A program made the translations under genes and the position numbers. Under the pieces are notes generated by a model. It searched no databases. It saw only the letters and a list, made by a program, of their open reading frames with translations, and was not told where the DNA came from. A DNA stretch of 64,000 nucleotides from Sphingopyxis sp. Its GTDB lineage: Bacteria > Pseudomonadota > Alphaproteobacteria > Sphingomonadales > Sphingomonadaceae. Where the stretch lies: assembly GCA_016463225.1 (NCBI GenBank), contig JAEMRT010000011.1, forward strand, positions 16,488 through 80,487, in the 5' to 3' direction. Of this stretch, positions 55,181 through 64,000 are shown piece by piece; the first letter of the stretch is position 1, and each line of letters opens with the position of its first letter.

Positions 55181-55522
55181 AGTATCACCCGCCCATGGAT
55201 TTATCAGCCAAGCGATGCCAGGCCGCGACGTGCGAACTTGGCGAGAGAGCAGTGAGGGGTGCAAGCTTTCCAATGCACCATGACATTTTACCGTACGACG
55301 CCGTGGATGCAGCGTGATGGCGGTGGGCTAGTGCAACGCGCGACGGTGTTTTCATCGCAAGGCAGGCGCTAATGGGCCGCGTCGATGGACCATGGCCCTC
55401 CCCCCCGCCTTTGGAGCCATCGAAAACGCTGGAAGCGGCGTCGTTCATAACCCCGGACGGCGCCGCTTCTCTTTCCATTGCTGTCCAGCTCGGCACTATC
55501 TGCGCGGCGCGGTGCGATCGGC
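55181..55522. other. 342-base gap between autotransporter and hybrid kinase
   Basis: This gap holds the downstream end of the autotransporter transcript, with a hairpin at 55432-55469, and the presumed promoter of the kinase. A 103-codon minus-strand frame (55185-55496) shows no domain, signal or ribosome site, and I do not call it. Confidence 0.5.
55432..55469 (-). terminator. Terminator-like hairpin after autotransporter gene
   Basis: GAAGCGGCG and CGCCGCTTC form a perfect nine-base stem with a 20-base loop, about 54 bases past the autotransporter stop. On the minus strand GTTTTC follows a few bases later, giving a weak T-tract. Confidence 0.5.
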
Positions 55523-58500
55523 TCAGAACACCTGTTTCACGTTGATCAACACGCCCTGATCGGTCCCCGCCCCGCTGTTGTCGCGATGCGAATATTCGAT
55601 GTCGACCGCGGTCCGGTCACCGATCATCATCTCCACCCCGAAGCCCATCAACAGGCGGCTGCGCGCGTAACCGGTCAGCGGCACGGCATTGAAGGGCCCG
55701 GAGATCTGGTCGAAATAAGCAACCAGCGCCTCACTGTCGCGTTCGATGTCGCGCTGATATTCCAGTCGCAGACGCGGCAGGAAAAAGCCGTTTTCGACCG
55801 CGATCCGGTAATCGATCTTCGCCCCGGCTCCGATCGACGTGAATGCCACGTCCTGATCGAGGTAGGTCAGGTCGAACACCGAACCGCTGTTTTCGGTATA
55901 ACCGTTCAGCTTGCCGCGCTGGGCATCGATCCGCGCATAGGGGGTAAAGCGCCAGTCGCCGCTTTCGATGTCGGCGCCCGCCGAAACCGAACCGAACCAT
56001 TGGCGGCCGCTGCGTGACGAATTGACCATCGCGCCCGACAGGGTGACGTAGCGCCGCAGATCGAAATCGAGCCACTGATAGCCTGCCAGCCAGTCGACAT
56101 AGAGGCCGCCGCCGAGCAGGTGGCTGCCATAAATCGCCAGCGTCTTTGCTTCGCCCTCGCTTTGCGACCCGCTGCGGCCGACGTCGGTGGTCTCGCGGCC
56201 AAGGCCGACCCCGACCCCCGCTGCGAACGACGGACTGAAGCGATAGTCGGCGCCGAAGGTTACGCCCTCCGATTCAAAGCGTTCGGATGGACGCCCGGTC
56301 ATTTCGTCGCGGTCTCCCCAGCGGATCGTGCCGCCGGCCCAGATCGAGAGCGGCGCCTGGGCGCTGCCCGACCCTGCGGCTCCCGCTGCGCCAACCGCAC
56401 CGTTAGTGCCATCAACCGGCGCCGCTGACCCTATCGCGCCACCACCCAGCAGTCCGCCAGAGAGCGAGCCGCCCTGACTATTGGTACCAAAGCCGCCCGG
56501 CTGCCGGTTCGCGCCGCCAGCCGCGTTGCCGCCCGCATTGGCGCAGATCGGATTGGTCCATGCGGTGATCGTGTCGATGCAATGATCCGACGCGCTGATC
56601 CGCAACGAATTGCTGAACCCGCCACTGCCACCGCCGCGGCGTAGTCCTTCGAGCCGGCGATTGAAATTGCCGACCTGGGTATCGACGAAACGCCGGGCCG
56701 AATTGACCTGCGCCTGAACCAGCCCGCGCACTTCGGGATCGTTCGCGGGGTTCGGCCGCGCGACGATCCGCAACGTATAGGTAATCGTCGCGGTCGATGG
56801 GGTACCGCCGGTGCTGTCGCTGACCGTAATCGCAAAGGTTGCGTCGCCCGATCCGGTCGGCGTTCCGGCAATCACCCCGGTGGTCGCATTGATCGTCAGG
56901 CCCGCAGGCAGCGCGCCCGAACTGACCGCGAAGCTGTAGGGGGCAATGCCCCCCGCCGCCGTGAGCCGCTGGCTATACGCAACCCCCTGCGTCCCTGCCG
57001 GCAGCGTCGCCGGGGTGACGGTGATCGCCGAATTGCCGACGGTCAGCGTCAGGCTGGCGGTGCCAGCCTGACCGTTGGCGTCGGTGACGTTGACGGTGAA
57101 GGCAAAGGCGCCCGCCGCGGTCGGTGTCCCCGACACGATGCCGCCCGCCGCCAGCGAGAGCCCGGCGGGCAACGCGCCGCCGCCCAACACGAAGCGATAT
57201 GGCCCCACCCCGCCTGCTGCCGTCAGCGTGGCGGAATAGGCGGCACCCGCGGTTGCCAAGGGCAGAGCGGTCGGGGTGACCGTGACCAGCGGCGCAGCGA
57301 CGGTCAGGCTGTAATTGCCCTGCACCGTGAATGGCGCCCCCGCCCCGGTCGATCCGGTGTCGGTGGCGGTCACCGCGAAGCTGAAATTCCCCGACGCCGT
57401 CGGCGACCCGGAAAGCAGTCCGGTCGACGGGTTGAGGGTGACGCCCGCCGGCAAATTGCCGGTCAGGCTATAGCTGTACGGGCCGACCCCGCCGGTTGCG
57501 GTGATCGCCTGGCTGTACGCCGCCGCATAATTGGCAGTGAAGCTGCCCGTCGCGGGCGTAAGCGCCAGCACCGGGGCGTTGACGATCAACGTGAAGGTCT
57601 GGCTGGTGCTGAACGGCCCGCGGCCGGTCGAGGCATCGGTACCCGAGACGGCGAGCGCAAAACTGCCCGCGCTCGTCGGGATGCCCGACACCGTGACGCT
57701 GTTCGCGCTGCTGCCGCTGATCGCCAGCCCCGCCGGCAGGTTCGTCACCTGATAGCCGGCAAAGGGCTGCGCGCCGCCGCTGAAGGTGAAGGTCTGGCTG
57801 TACGCCGTCCCCGCCGTTGTGGCCAGCGGGCCGCCCGCCGCGATCGTGATCGCCGGGCTGGCGACGGTGATGGTGACTGTCGCAGGTGCCGACGTTCCGC
57901 CCGCATTGGTCGCGGTGTAGGTAAAGCTGTCGCTACCCGCAAAGCCCGCATTGGGCGTGTAAGTGACCCCCGTTCCGCTGGCGACCGCCGTGCCGTTCGT
58001 CGGAGGCGTGGCAAGCGCGACGCTCGCTGCCGCACCGCCCGTGATATTGAGCGCGATCGGGTTCGCCGTGCTGCCATAAGCCACCGTTACCGACACCGGA
58101 TTGGCCACCGGCGCGGGCTGTTCGATCTGCACCGAATAATTTTGTGTCGCCGCATAAGGGCCGCTGCCCGTGCTGCTGTCGGTCGCGGTCACCGCGAAAT
58201 TGAAAGTGCCAAAGACCGTCGGCGTGCCCGACAGCGTCCCGCCCGCCGACAGCGTTAGCCCGCCGGGCAGCGCGCCCGCCGACACCGCATAGCTGTACGG
58301 CGCGGTACCGCCGCTCGCGGGATTCAGCTGCGCATTGTACGCAAAGCCGACCTGGCCGCCCGCCAGCGACGTCGGGGGCAGCGTCACCACCGCCGCGCCG
58401 ATCGTCAGCGCATAGGCGCGGCTGCCGGTCTGCGCATTCGCGTCGGTCGCGGTCAGCGTGAAATTATAGCTGCCACCCGCGGTTGGGGTACCCGCAATGA

Positions 58501-61500
58501 CGCCGCCAGCCGACAATGTCAGCCCGGGCGGCAGTGCGCCCGCGCTCACAGCGAAGTTATAAGCCGCGACCCCGCCCGATGCGCTCGCAGTCTGGCTGTA
58601 GCTGGCGCCGACAGTGCCGTTCGGCAGACTTTCCGGCGAAATCATGATCGTCGGCGCCGGGACGTTGATCGTGTAATTCTGGGCGATGGTGAACGGCGAT
58701 CCGGCGCCGGTCGAACCGGTATCGGTCGCGGTGACCGTCACCGGATAGCTGCCCGGCGCCGTCGCGGTGCCGCTGAGGCTATTGCCCGTAAAGGTCAGCC
58801 CGGCGGGCAACGTACCGGTGAGCACATAAGTGAACGGCCCGACCCCGCCGCTGGCGGTAAAGGCCTGCGTGAAGGGCGTATTATAGGCAGCGATCAAGGT
58901 GCCAGCTCCCGGTGTCATCGCGATGGTCGGCCCCGCGACCACGAGCGTGAAGGTCTGGCTGGCGCCGAACGGACCCGTGCCGGTCGAGGCGTCGGTCGCC
59001 GACACGGTGAGCGTAAAGCTGCCTGCGCTGGTCGGCGTCCCGATGATCTCGATCGTGTTCGCACCGCTGCTCCCCGCCTGCATCCCGGCGGGAAGACCGG
59101 TAACCTGATAATTGGTGAACGGCTGGGTTCCGCCGGTGAAGGTAAAGGTCTGGTTGTAGGCAGCGCCGACCGTTGCGGTCAGCGGACCGCCCGCGGTGAC
59201 CGTGATCGCCGGATTGGCGACGCTGATCGTCACCGTCGCCGGAGCCGAATTGGCGCCATTGTTGCTGGCGAGATAGGTGAAGCTGTCGGTCCCGGCAAAG
59301 CCGGTATCGGGAATATAGCTGATCGTCATGCGGTCGACGATGGCGCGGCCGTTTGTGGGCGGCGTGACCACCGCGACCGAATTCGCGGTGCCGGTAATGC
59401 TGAGCGGAATCGGGGTCAGCCCTGCGCCATAAGCGACGCTTGCGGTGACCGGACCCACCACCGGCGGGGTGTTGACGATGTTGATCGAATAGCTTTGCTG
59501 GACGACCGAAGGCCCGGTGCCGCTATTGCTGTCGGTCGCGGTCACGACGAAGCCAAAGAGGTTCGCGGTCGTCGGCGTGCCGGTAATCGCACCGGACGGC
59601 GACATCGTCAGCCCATAAGGCAGTTCGTCCGAGGTCACGACATAGGTATAGGGCGCGACGCCGCCGGTCGCGGAATTGATCTGGGCCGAATAGGCGGTGT
59701 CGGTGGCGCCGTCAGGCAAGGTCGTCGCAGGCAGGACGAGCGCCGGAACATCGACCGTAAGCGTATAGGCCCGCGCGCCTGTGTACGGACCGGGCGCCGC
59801 GGTCGCGTCAGAGGCAGTGATGGTGAAGGACCGTGGGCCGCCCAGCGTGGGCGTTCCTGACAGCGTTCCGTCGGGCGCCAGCGTGAGCCCCGGTGGCAAG
59901 CTGCCCACGGTGACCGCAAAGCTGTATGGCGCAATCGAGCCGTCGGCGGTGATCGTCTCACTGTACGGTACCCCGAAGGTTGCGTTGGGCAGCGTCACTG
60001 GCGTCAGTTCGATGAACGGAGCGGCGATGGTCACCGTATAGGCGCGGCTGGCCGAATAGGGCCCGGGCGCGCCGCTACTGTCCGTCGCGGTGATCGTGAA
60101 GCTGGCGTTGCCTGCGGCAACCGGCGTCCCCGACAAAGTGCCGTTCGGGTCAAAGTTCAGCCCGGCGGGCAGCGTTCCCGCGGTCACCGCATAGCTATAG
60201 GGTGCGACGCCGCCGTCGGTCGTCAAGGTCGCGCTGTACAAAATTCCCACCGTCCCGTTCGGGAGATTCTCGGGCAGGATGTTGAGCGGTAGATCATCGT
60301 TGACGATGGTGCCGGTTGCGGAGGCCGGAGCGCCAATCAGATATCCCGCTCCCGACGCCACAGTAAGGATAACAGTTTCATCAGCTTCTGCCGCGCCATC
60401 GACGGTCGGGTCGATGGTGACGGTCGCCGTGGTGGCATTTGCCGCGATCGTGACGGCGGCAAGGCCTCCGGCATAGTCTGACCCCGCCACCGCGGTGCCG
60501 GACGTCGCAATGTTGACGGTCAGCGGGCTGGCGCTGACGGCACTGCGCGTAACGGTGTACACCAGATTGGTCGCACCATCTTCGGCAGTCGATGCGGGTG
60601 TCACCGCGATCGAGACACTGGGCAGCGCGGCGACGGTGAGCGTAAATGCCTCGACCTCGAAATAGCTGCCGGGGCCGCTGCTGCTGTCCGTCACGCGCAG
60701 CGTAACGGCATAGTCGCCGGCTGCGGCGCTGGTGGTGCCGCTGATAACACCGGCCGACGAAATGGTTATCCCGGCTGGAAAACTGCCGGTTTCGAGCTGA
60801 TAGCTGTACGGCCCGACGCCGCCGCTGGCGGTCAGCGCTTGCGAAACGGCCACACCCTGAGCGGCCGTCGCCGTCGTCGGGGTGATCGACAACGTGGGAT
60901 TGGCGACCGTGCCAGTGTAGCCCTTGGTGGAGAAATCGCCCACCGAATCCTGGGATCGAACGGAAAACGTATAGGTCCCGCGCTGGGTCGGCGTCCCCGA
61001 CAGCACGCCGCCCGAACTCAAGGTCAACCCGGTCGGCAGGCTCCCGGTGCTCAGCGAATAGGTATAGGAACCAACGCCCCCGGTTGAGGTCAAAGTCTGC
61101 GAAAATGGCGTCCCGGCGGCAAGTGCATTCAGCGACGCCGGCGACACGACGATGGCTGACGTCGGCGGCGTGATCGTGATGTTCACCTGGATAAGGTTGC
61201 TCGGCGGAGAATTACCATCCCGCACGACGAAGCTATCGGTCGTGCCGCTGGTGCCATTGTGCGAGTAATTGATTGTCTGGTTCGGCCCAAACGCACCGAT
61301 CGATGCCGTTCCATGCGTCGGCGGTGTAGCGATGTTGCCGAGGCCGAAGCCCGCATGACAGGATCCCGCATTGATGCTCACCGACCCGCCGTATGCTACG
61401 GTGGCATTCAGGCTGGAGCACAAGGTCGAAGTGCCATCGTCGTTGGTGATCGTTCCGGTCGCACTTGACGCGCCGCCAACGACATAGCCGGTGCCAGCCG

Positions 61501-63037
61501 CGAGGCTGATGGTCACAGTCTCGTCGGACTCGTTTGTGGCGTCGGTTGTGGGGTTGACCGAAATGGTGCCGGTCGTGCTCCCTGCCGCAATGACGAGCGG
61601 CGACGCGATAGCGCCATAGTCGGTGCCATTGCTCGCCGTACCGCCAACGGTGAAGTTCACCGATACCGCACTCGCCGATGCCTGGCTGAGCGTGACCGTG
61701 TAGTCGAGATTTGTGCTGCCATCTTCCCGCGCCGTTGAGGGCGATACCGCGATGGTCGCTATGGCGTTGTCGTCGTTGATGATCGTACCCGTCGCGCTGG
61801 CGGGCGCCCCGACGGTGTATCCTGACCCTGCGGCGACGGTCAGCGTGACGGTCTCATTGGTCTCGATGCTCGTATCCGCTGCGGGGTCGATCGTGACGGT
61901 CGCCGTGGTGGCATTGGCGGCGATCGTGACCGACGCCACGCCGCCGCTATAGTCGGTTCCTGCTGTCGCGCTGCCCGACGTCGTCAGATTGACGGTCAGC
62001 GCGCTGGCACTGGCGGCGCTGCGCGTGACGGTATAGACCAGATTGGTCGCGCCATCTTCGGCTACGGAGGCGGGCGCCACCGCGATCGCAACGGTCGGCA
62101 GCTCTACCACCGTCACCGTCAATGTTTCGAGTTCAAAATAAGGGGCGTTTGACGGGGTGCTGGCGTCGGTAACGCGCAGTTGCACCGTGGCGCTGCCAGT
62201 GGTCACCGGAGTTCCCGTTATCAGGCCACTTGACGATAAGCTCAAACCGAATGGCATCGGCGCGCCGGGCGGTTCCGTGGCATAGATATGCGGCGACAGA
62301 CCGCCGTTGGTCGCCAGCTGCGCCGATGCCGGGACACCGGCAGCCAACGTAACGGTTGGGGTTGCCAGCGACAGCGAGGGATTCTGGACCGAGCCCGAGT
62401 AACTCTTAACCGAAAAAGCGCCCGTGGAATCCTCCGATCGGACACTGAAAGAATAGAGCCCGCGCTGCGTCGGGGTGCCCGACAGCACACCCGACCCGTT
62501 CAGCGTCAATCCGAGCGGAAAAGTGCCGCTGGCGAGCGAATAGGTGTAGGGGCCCGTTCCTCCGGTCGATGACAAGGTTTGACTGAACGGCGTACCAGCA
62601 GTCAGGGTCGGCAGGTTGGCCGGCGACACGACGATCGCCGACGACGGCGGCGTGATCGTAATCGTGAACCGAATCCACCGCAGATCCAGGTCCTCCATTT
62701 CGAAGGTGTCCTGCGTCGCGGCATTGCCATTGTGGTTATAGATCAGCACCGATTTTGCGGTGCTTGGTGGCACAAAATCTTGTCGGACAGTCGCTTGGCC
62801 ATGCGAAGGCCCGTTACGGGTCTGGGCAGGGCCGTTGCCGTAACCGAAATTATAGTCGTCACAGGCGGTAATATCGATTTCAATCGAACCACCATTGGCC
62901 ACGGTTGCCGTTTGCGGCGGGCAAGCGAGCGATGTATGCTGCGCACTCGCTGTCTGCGGCAGCGCTGCACCGAACACGACGAGCACCGCAATCGCCATCC
63001 ACCGCGCCATCGCCAAGCGCAAAACCGACAACTTCAT
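55523..63037 (-). CDS. Giant autotransporter with Ig-like, Calx-beta and cadherin-like repeats
   Basis: 2504 residues. The signal peptide is residues 1-32 (ending TASA). A Cys-pair module (about 34-132) comes first. I count some 15 putative-Ig (He_PIG) repeats marked by LPAGLTL...GTPTAxG patterns. Three Calx-beta domains end TGTI-x-NDD. Two cadherin-like segments carry GFAGTDSFTY and GFAGSDSFTY. A linker (NPANDPEVRGLVQAQVNSAR) and a Gly-rich region with a Cys pair follow. The last ~278 residues (from about 2227) form an autotransporter beta-barrel ending in VKQVF. The passenger should be exposed on the surface as a long adhesin-like rod. The start at 63037 gives the signal peptide. Confidence 0.9.
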   Translation of the reverse strand: MKLSVLRLAMARWMAIAVLVVFGAALPQTASAQHTSLACPPQTATVANGGSIEIDITACDDYNFGYGNGPAQTRNGPSHGQATVRQDFVPPSTAKSVLIYNHNGNAATQDTFEMEDLDLRWIRFTITITPPSSAIVVSPANLPTLTAGTPFSQTLSSTGGTGPYTYSLASGTFPLGLTLNGSGVLSGTPTQRGLYSFSVRSEDSTGAFSVKSYSGSVQNPSLSLATPTVTLAAGVPASAQLATNGGLSPHIYATEPPGAPMPFGLSLSSSGLITGTPVTTGSATVQLRVTDASTPSNAPYFELETLTVTVVELPTVAIAVAPASVAEDGATNLVYTVTRSAASASALTVNLTTSGSATAGTDYSGGVASVTIAANATTATVTIDPAADTSIETNETVTLTVAAGSGYTVGAPASATGTIINDDNAIATIAVSPSTAREDGSTNLDYTVTLSQASASAVSVNFTVGGTASNGTDYGAIASPLVIAAGSTTGTISVNPTTDATNESDETVTISLAAGTGYVVGGASSATGTITNDDGTSTLCSSLNATVAYGGSVSINAGSCHAGFGLGNIATPPTHGTASIGAFGPNQTINYSHNGTSGTTDSFVVRDGNSPPSNLIQVNITITPPTSAIVVSPASLNALAAGTPFSQTLTSTGGVGSYTYSLSTGSLPTGLTLSSGGVLSGTPTQRGTYTFSVRSQDSVGDFSTKGYTGTVANPTLSITPTTATAAQGVAVSQALTASGGVGPYSYQLETGSFPAGITISSAGVISGTTSAAAGDYAVTLRVTDSSSGPGSYFEVEAFTLTVAALPSVSIAVTPASTAEDGATNLVYTVTRSAVSASPLTVNIATSGTAVAGSDYAGGLAAVTIAANATTATVTIDPTVDGAAEADETVILTVASGAGYLIGAPASATGTIVNDDLPLNILPENLPNGTVGILYSATLTTDGGVAPYSYAVTAGTLPAGLNFDPNGTLSGTPVAAGNASFTITATDSSGAPGPYSASRAYTVTIAAPFIELTPVTLPNATFGVPYSETITADGSIAPYSFAVTVGSLPPGLTLAPDGTLSGTPTLGGPRSFTITASDATAAPGPYTGARAYTLTVDVPALVLPATTLPDGATDTAYSAQINSATGGVAPYTYVVTSDELPYGLTMSPSGAITGTPTTANLFGFVVTATDSNSGTGPSVVQQSYSINIVNTPPVVGPVTASVAYGAGLTPIPLSITGTANSVAVVTPPTNGRAIVDRMTISYIPDTGFAGTDSFTYLASNNGANSAPATVTISVANPAITVTAGGPLTATVGAAYNQTFTFTGGTQPFTNYQVTGLPAGMQAGSSGANTIEIIGTPTSAGSFTLTVSATDASTGTGPFGASQTFTLVVAGPTIAMTPGAGTLIAAYNTPFTQAFTASGGVGPFTYVLTGTLPAGLTFTGNSLSGTATAPGSYPVTVTATDTGSTGAGSPFTIAQNYTINVPAPTIMISPESLPNGTVGASYSQTASASGGVAAYNFAVSAGALPPGLTLSAGGVIAGTPTAGGSYNFTLTATDANAQTGSRAYALTIGAAVVTLPPTSLAGGQVGFAYNAQLNPASGGTAPYSYAVSAGALPGGLTLSAGGTLSGTPTVFGTFNFAVTATDSSTGSGPYAATQNYSVQIEQPAPVANPVSVTVAYGSTANPIALNITGGAAASVALATPPTNGTAVASGTGVTYTPNAGFAGSDSFTYTATNAGGTSAPATVTITVASPAITIAAGGPLATTAGTAYSQTFTFSGGAQPFAGYQVTNLPAGLAISGSSANSVTVSGIPTSAGSFALAVSGTDASTGRGPFSTSQTFTLIVNAPVLALTPATGSFTANYAAAYSQAITATGGVGPYSYSLTGNLPAGVTLNPSTGLLSGSPTASGNFSFAVTATDTGSTGAGAPFTVQGNYSLTVAAPLVTVTPTALPLATAGAAYSATLTAAGGVGPYRFVLGGGALPAGLSLAAGGIVSGTPTAAGAFAFTVNVTDANGQAGTASLTLTVGNSAITVTPATLPAGTQGVAYSQRLTAAGGIAPYSFAVSSGALPAGLTINATTGVIAGTPTGSGDATFAITVSDSTGGTPSTATITYTLRIVARPNPANDPEVRGLVQAQVNSARRFVDTQVGNFNRRLEGLRRGGGSGGFSNSLRISASDHCIDTITAWTNPICANAGGNAAGGANRQPGGFGTNSQGGSLSGGLLGGGAIGSAAPVDGTNGAVGAAGAAGSGSAQAPLSIWAGGTIRWGDRDEMTGRPSERFESEGVTFGADYRFSPSFAAGVGVGLGRETTDVGRSGSQSEGEAKTLAIYGSHLLGGGLYVDWLAGYQWLDFDLRRYVTLSGAMVNSSRSGRQWFGSVSAGADIESGDWRFTPYARIDAQRGKLNGYTENSGSVFDLTYLDQDVAFTSIGAGAKIDYRIAVENGFFLPRLRLEYQRDIERDSEALVAYFDQISGPFNAVPLTGYARSRLLMGFGVEMMIGDRTAVDIEYSHRDNSGAGTDQGVLINVKQVF

Positions 63038-63577
63038 GATATCCCGTTCCCCGCGCCGCCCGCCAAATGGCAAAGGCGCCCGCGGCGAACCCTAGGAGCG
63101 GGGCGATTGCATCACTAGAAAGTGAAATGTGCTAGTTCACATAAAGCAAAGGGGCGAACCGCATTGAATCATGTCGCTTTTGCGGCTCGAAAACCGCATT
63201 TTGGAACCCTTCCCCGTGACGGCGAACAGCGCCGCCCAGCCGCCGCCTGCGGCGCCGGATTTCGGATGTCGCGCTGAAAGAAAAATGGTGCCAGAAGAGG
63301 ACTCGAAATCTATCAATAGGTAAATGATATAAAAGAATAAATCAGATTTGGTTTTCAAATGACCCGCTTCGTGACCCGCAAAAAACTTCCCTGTAGTGGT
63401 TCGAGTTCCAAACGCGGCGAGAACGACCCGAGCACATAAATTTCAGAACGCTCGACCACATCAATCCCGGGCATCCCTGACCAAGTTTGACCGGAAGCGG
63501 TCCGTCAGCTTTCGGTAGGCATGCTTCGAAAGCGGACGAAAACCGCATCGGGACGAATTGAAGAAGGCCAATCAGCG
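63038..63577. other. 540-base gap upstream of the autotransporter
   Basis: No convincing gene is present. A marked AT-rich patch at 63303-63360 (TAAATGATATAAAAGAATAA) contrasts with the GC-rich surroundings. It is the likeliest promoter region for the autotransporter, leaving a leader of 250 bases or more. GACCCGC occurs twice close together (63361 and 63373). A 73-codon minus-strand frame (63137-63358) spans the patch; I do not regard it as a gene. Confidence 0.5.
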
Positions 63578-64000
63578 TTAATTCGCGGCCCTCGATGCCA
63601 GAGCGAGCGATCCGCACGGCCCTGCGCGTTCGCCGAGACCGGGAAGCACGATCAGATCTTCGACGCCATTGATCTGGCGATATCCCGCGAGACTGTGGTC
63701 GAGGTGATGGCGTACTGCCGTCAGCAGCTGCGGCTGACCGATCGCAACGCCGCCCCCGATCAAAATACGCTGGGGTAGTGTCGTCAGCACCAGATTGTGA
63801 CTGAGCATCGCGATGGCGTGTGCGGCGTAGTTCCACGCGTCGTCGTCGGGCGCGATCTCCCGGCCGTCTTTGCCCGCCCGCGCCGCGATCGCGGGGCCAC
63901 TCGCCAAGCCTTCGACGCAATCGCCGTGATAGATGCAGCAGCCTTCAAATAGGTCTCCGGGAAGCTTCGGCACCCGCTGATGCCCCGCTTCGCTATGCCC
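63578..64000 (-). CDS. ROK-family sugar kinase (fructokinase-like), C-terminal part
   Basis: The last 140 residues of a ROK-family kinase; the start lies beyond base 64000. The zinc-binding signature is present: GHQRVPKLPGDLFEGC then CIYHGDCVEGLASGPA, with the His-x9+-Cys-x2-His-x2-Cys order. Downstream are HNLVLTTLPQRILIGGGVA and a final SLALASRAAN. This subgroup phosphorylates fructose or similar hexoses. The 540-base gap to the autotransporter suggests unrelated regulation. Confidence 0.88.
   Translation of the reverse strand, partial: GHSEAGHQRVPKLPGDLFEGCCIYHGDCVEGLASGPAIAARAGKDGREIAPDDDAWNYAAHAIAMLSHNLVLTTLPQRILIGGGVAIGQPQLLTAVRHHLDHSLAGYRQINGVEDLIVLPGLGERAGPCGSLALASRAAN

Noticed and set aside
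55185..55496. 103-codon minus-strand frame upstream of the hybrid kinase
   Set aside because: Covers a terminator-like hairpin, has no ribosome site and no family resemblance.
63137..63358. 73-codon minus-strand frame in the AT-rich gap
   Set aside because: Hydrophobic start comes from the AT-rich island; no ribosome site or homology visible.
63398..63409. GGTTCGAGTTCC, resembling a tRNA T-loop
   Set aside because: The flanking bases do not form a five-base T-stem, and no acceptor or anticodon arms can be drawn.

Overview
The window is a dense, GC-rich (well above 60 % by eye) chromosomal stretch from an alphaproteobacterium, almost certainly a member of the Sphingomonadaceae; Sphingopyxis is my best guess at genus. 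This is inferred from protein style, the short intergenic palindromic repeats, the rpsB-tsf-pyrH-frr-uppS-cdsA-dxr-rseP-bamA-skp-fabZ order, and the absence from that cluster of the lpx genes that make lipid A. Sphingomonads carry glycosphingolipids instead of LPS. I see no phage, plasmid, insertion sequence, rRNA, tRNA or CRISPR.

Layout. 1-9.5 kb: 5'-part of trxB, a methyltransferase, a secreted caspase-like protein, a TrhO-type rhodanese, a GMC oxidoreductase, a periplasmic TPR protein and malate synthase G. 9.5-14.6 kb: a solo WYL-like protein, then a tightly packed arginine-succinylation operon (M20 hydrolase, astA, astB, a spermidine-synthase-like gene) and an rlpA lipoprotein. 14.7-21.9 kb: a small membrane protein behind a sigma-54-like site, two convergent overlapping alpha/beta hydrolases, an MHS transporter, rhlE and glpK. 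21.9-33.3 kb: a long minus-strand translation and envelope cluster. 33.6-38.6 kb: a small membrane protein with operator-like sites, phospholipid genes pssA and psd, icd and a Kef-type antiporter. 38.6-44.6 kb: M16 peptidase, nitrilase, a small exported protein, Nudix and DUF4126 proteins. 44.6-55.2 kb: a signalling region with a ferredoxin-type reductase, a LytS/LytTR two-component pair, an orphan LuxR-type regulator, a three-gene cassette of exported proteins of unknown function (one with ankyrin repeats), an LprI-like protein, two small membrane proteins, and a convergent LuxR response regulator and hybrid kinase. 55.5-63.0 kb: one 2504-residue autotransporter made of Ig-like, Calx-beta and cadherin-like repeats. 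63.6-64 kb: end of a ROK-family sugar kinase.

How it fits together. The central cluster couples ribosome function (S2, EF-Ts, RRF, L31), UMP supply, isoprenoid and phospholipid precursors, and outer-membrane assembly (RseP, BamA, Skp, FabZ). The AST-type operon begins arginine catabolism and places an M20 amidohydrolase where an AstE desuccinylase would be expected. The accessory right-hand third is dominated by surface, periplasmic and signalling proteins.

The points most worth following up are the AST operon with its unassigned M20 enzyme, the exported ankyrin cassette, the dyad that reaches into the start codon of the orphan LuxR gene, the small membrane protein preceded by an SOS-like box and a perfect palindrome, and the internally duplicated giant autotransporter.
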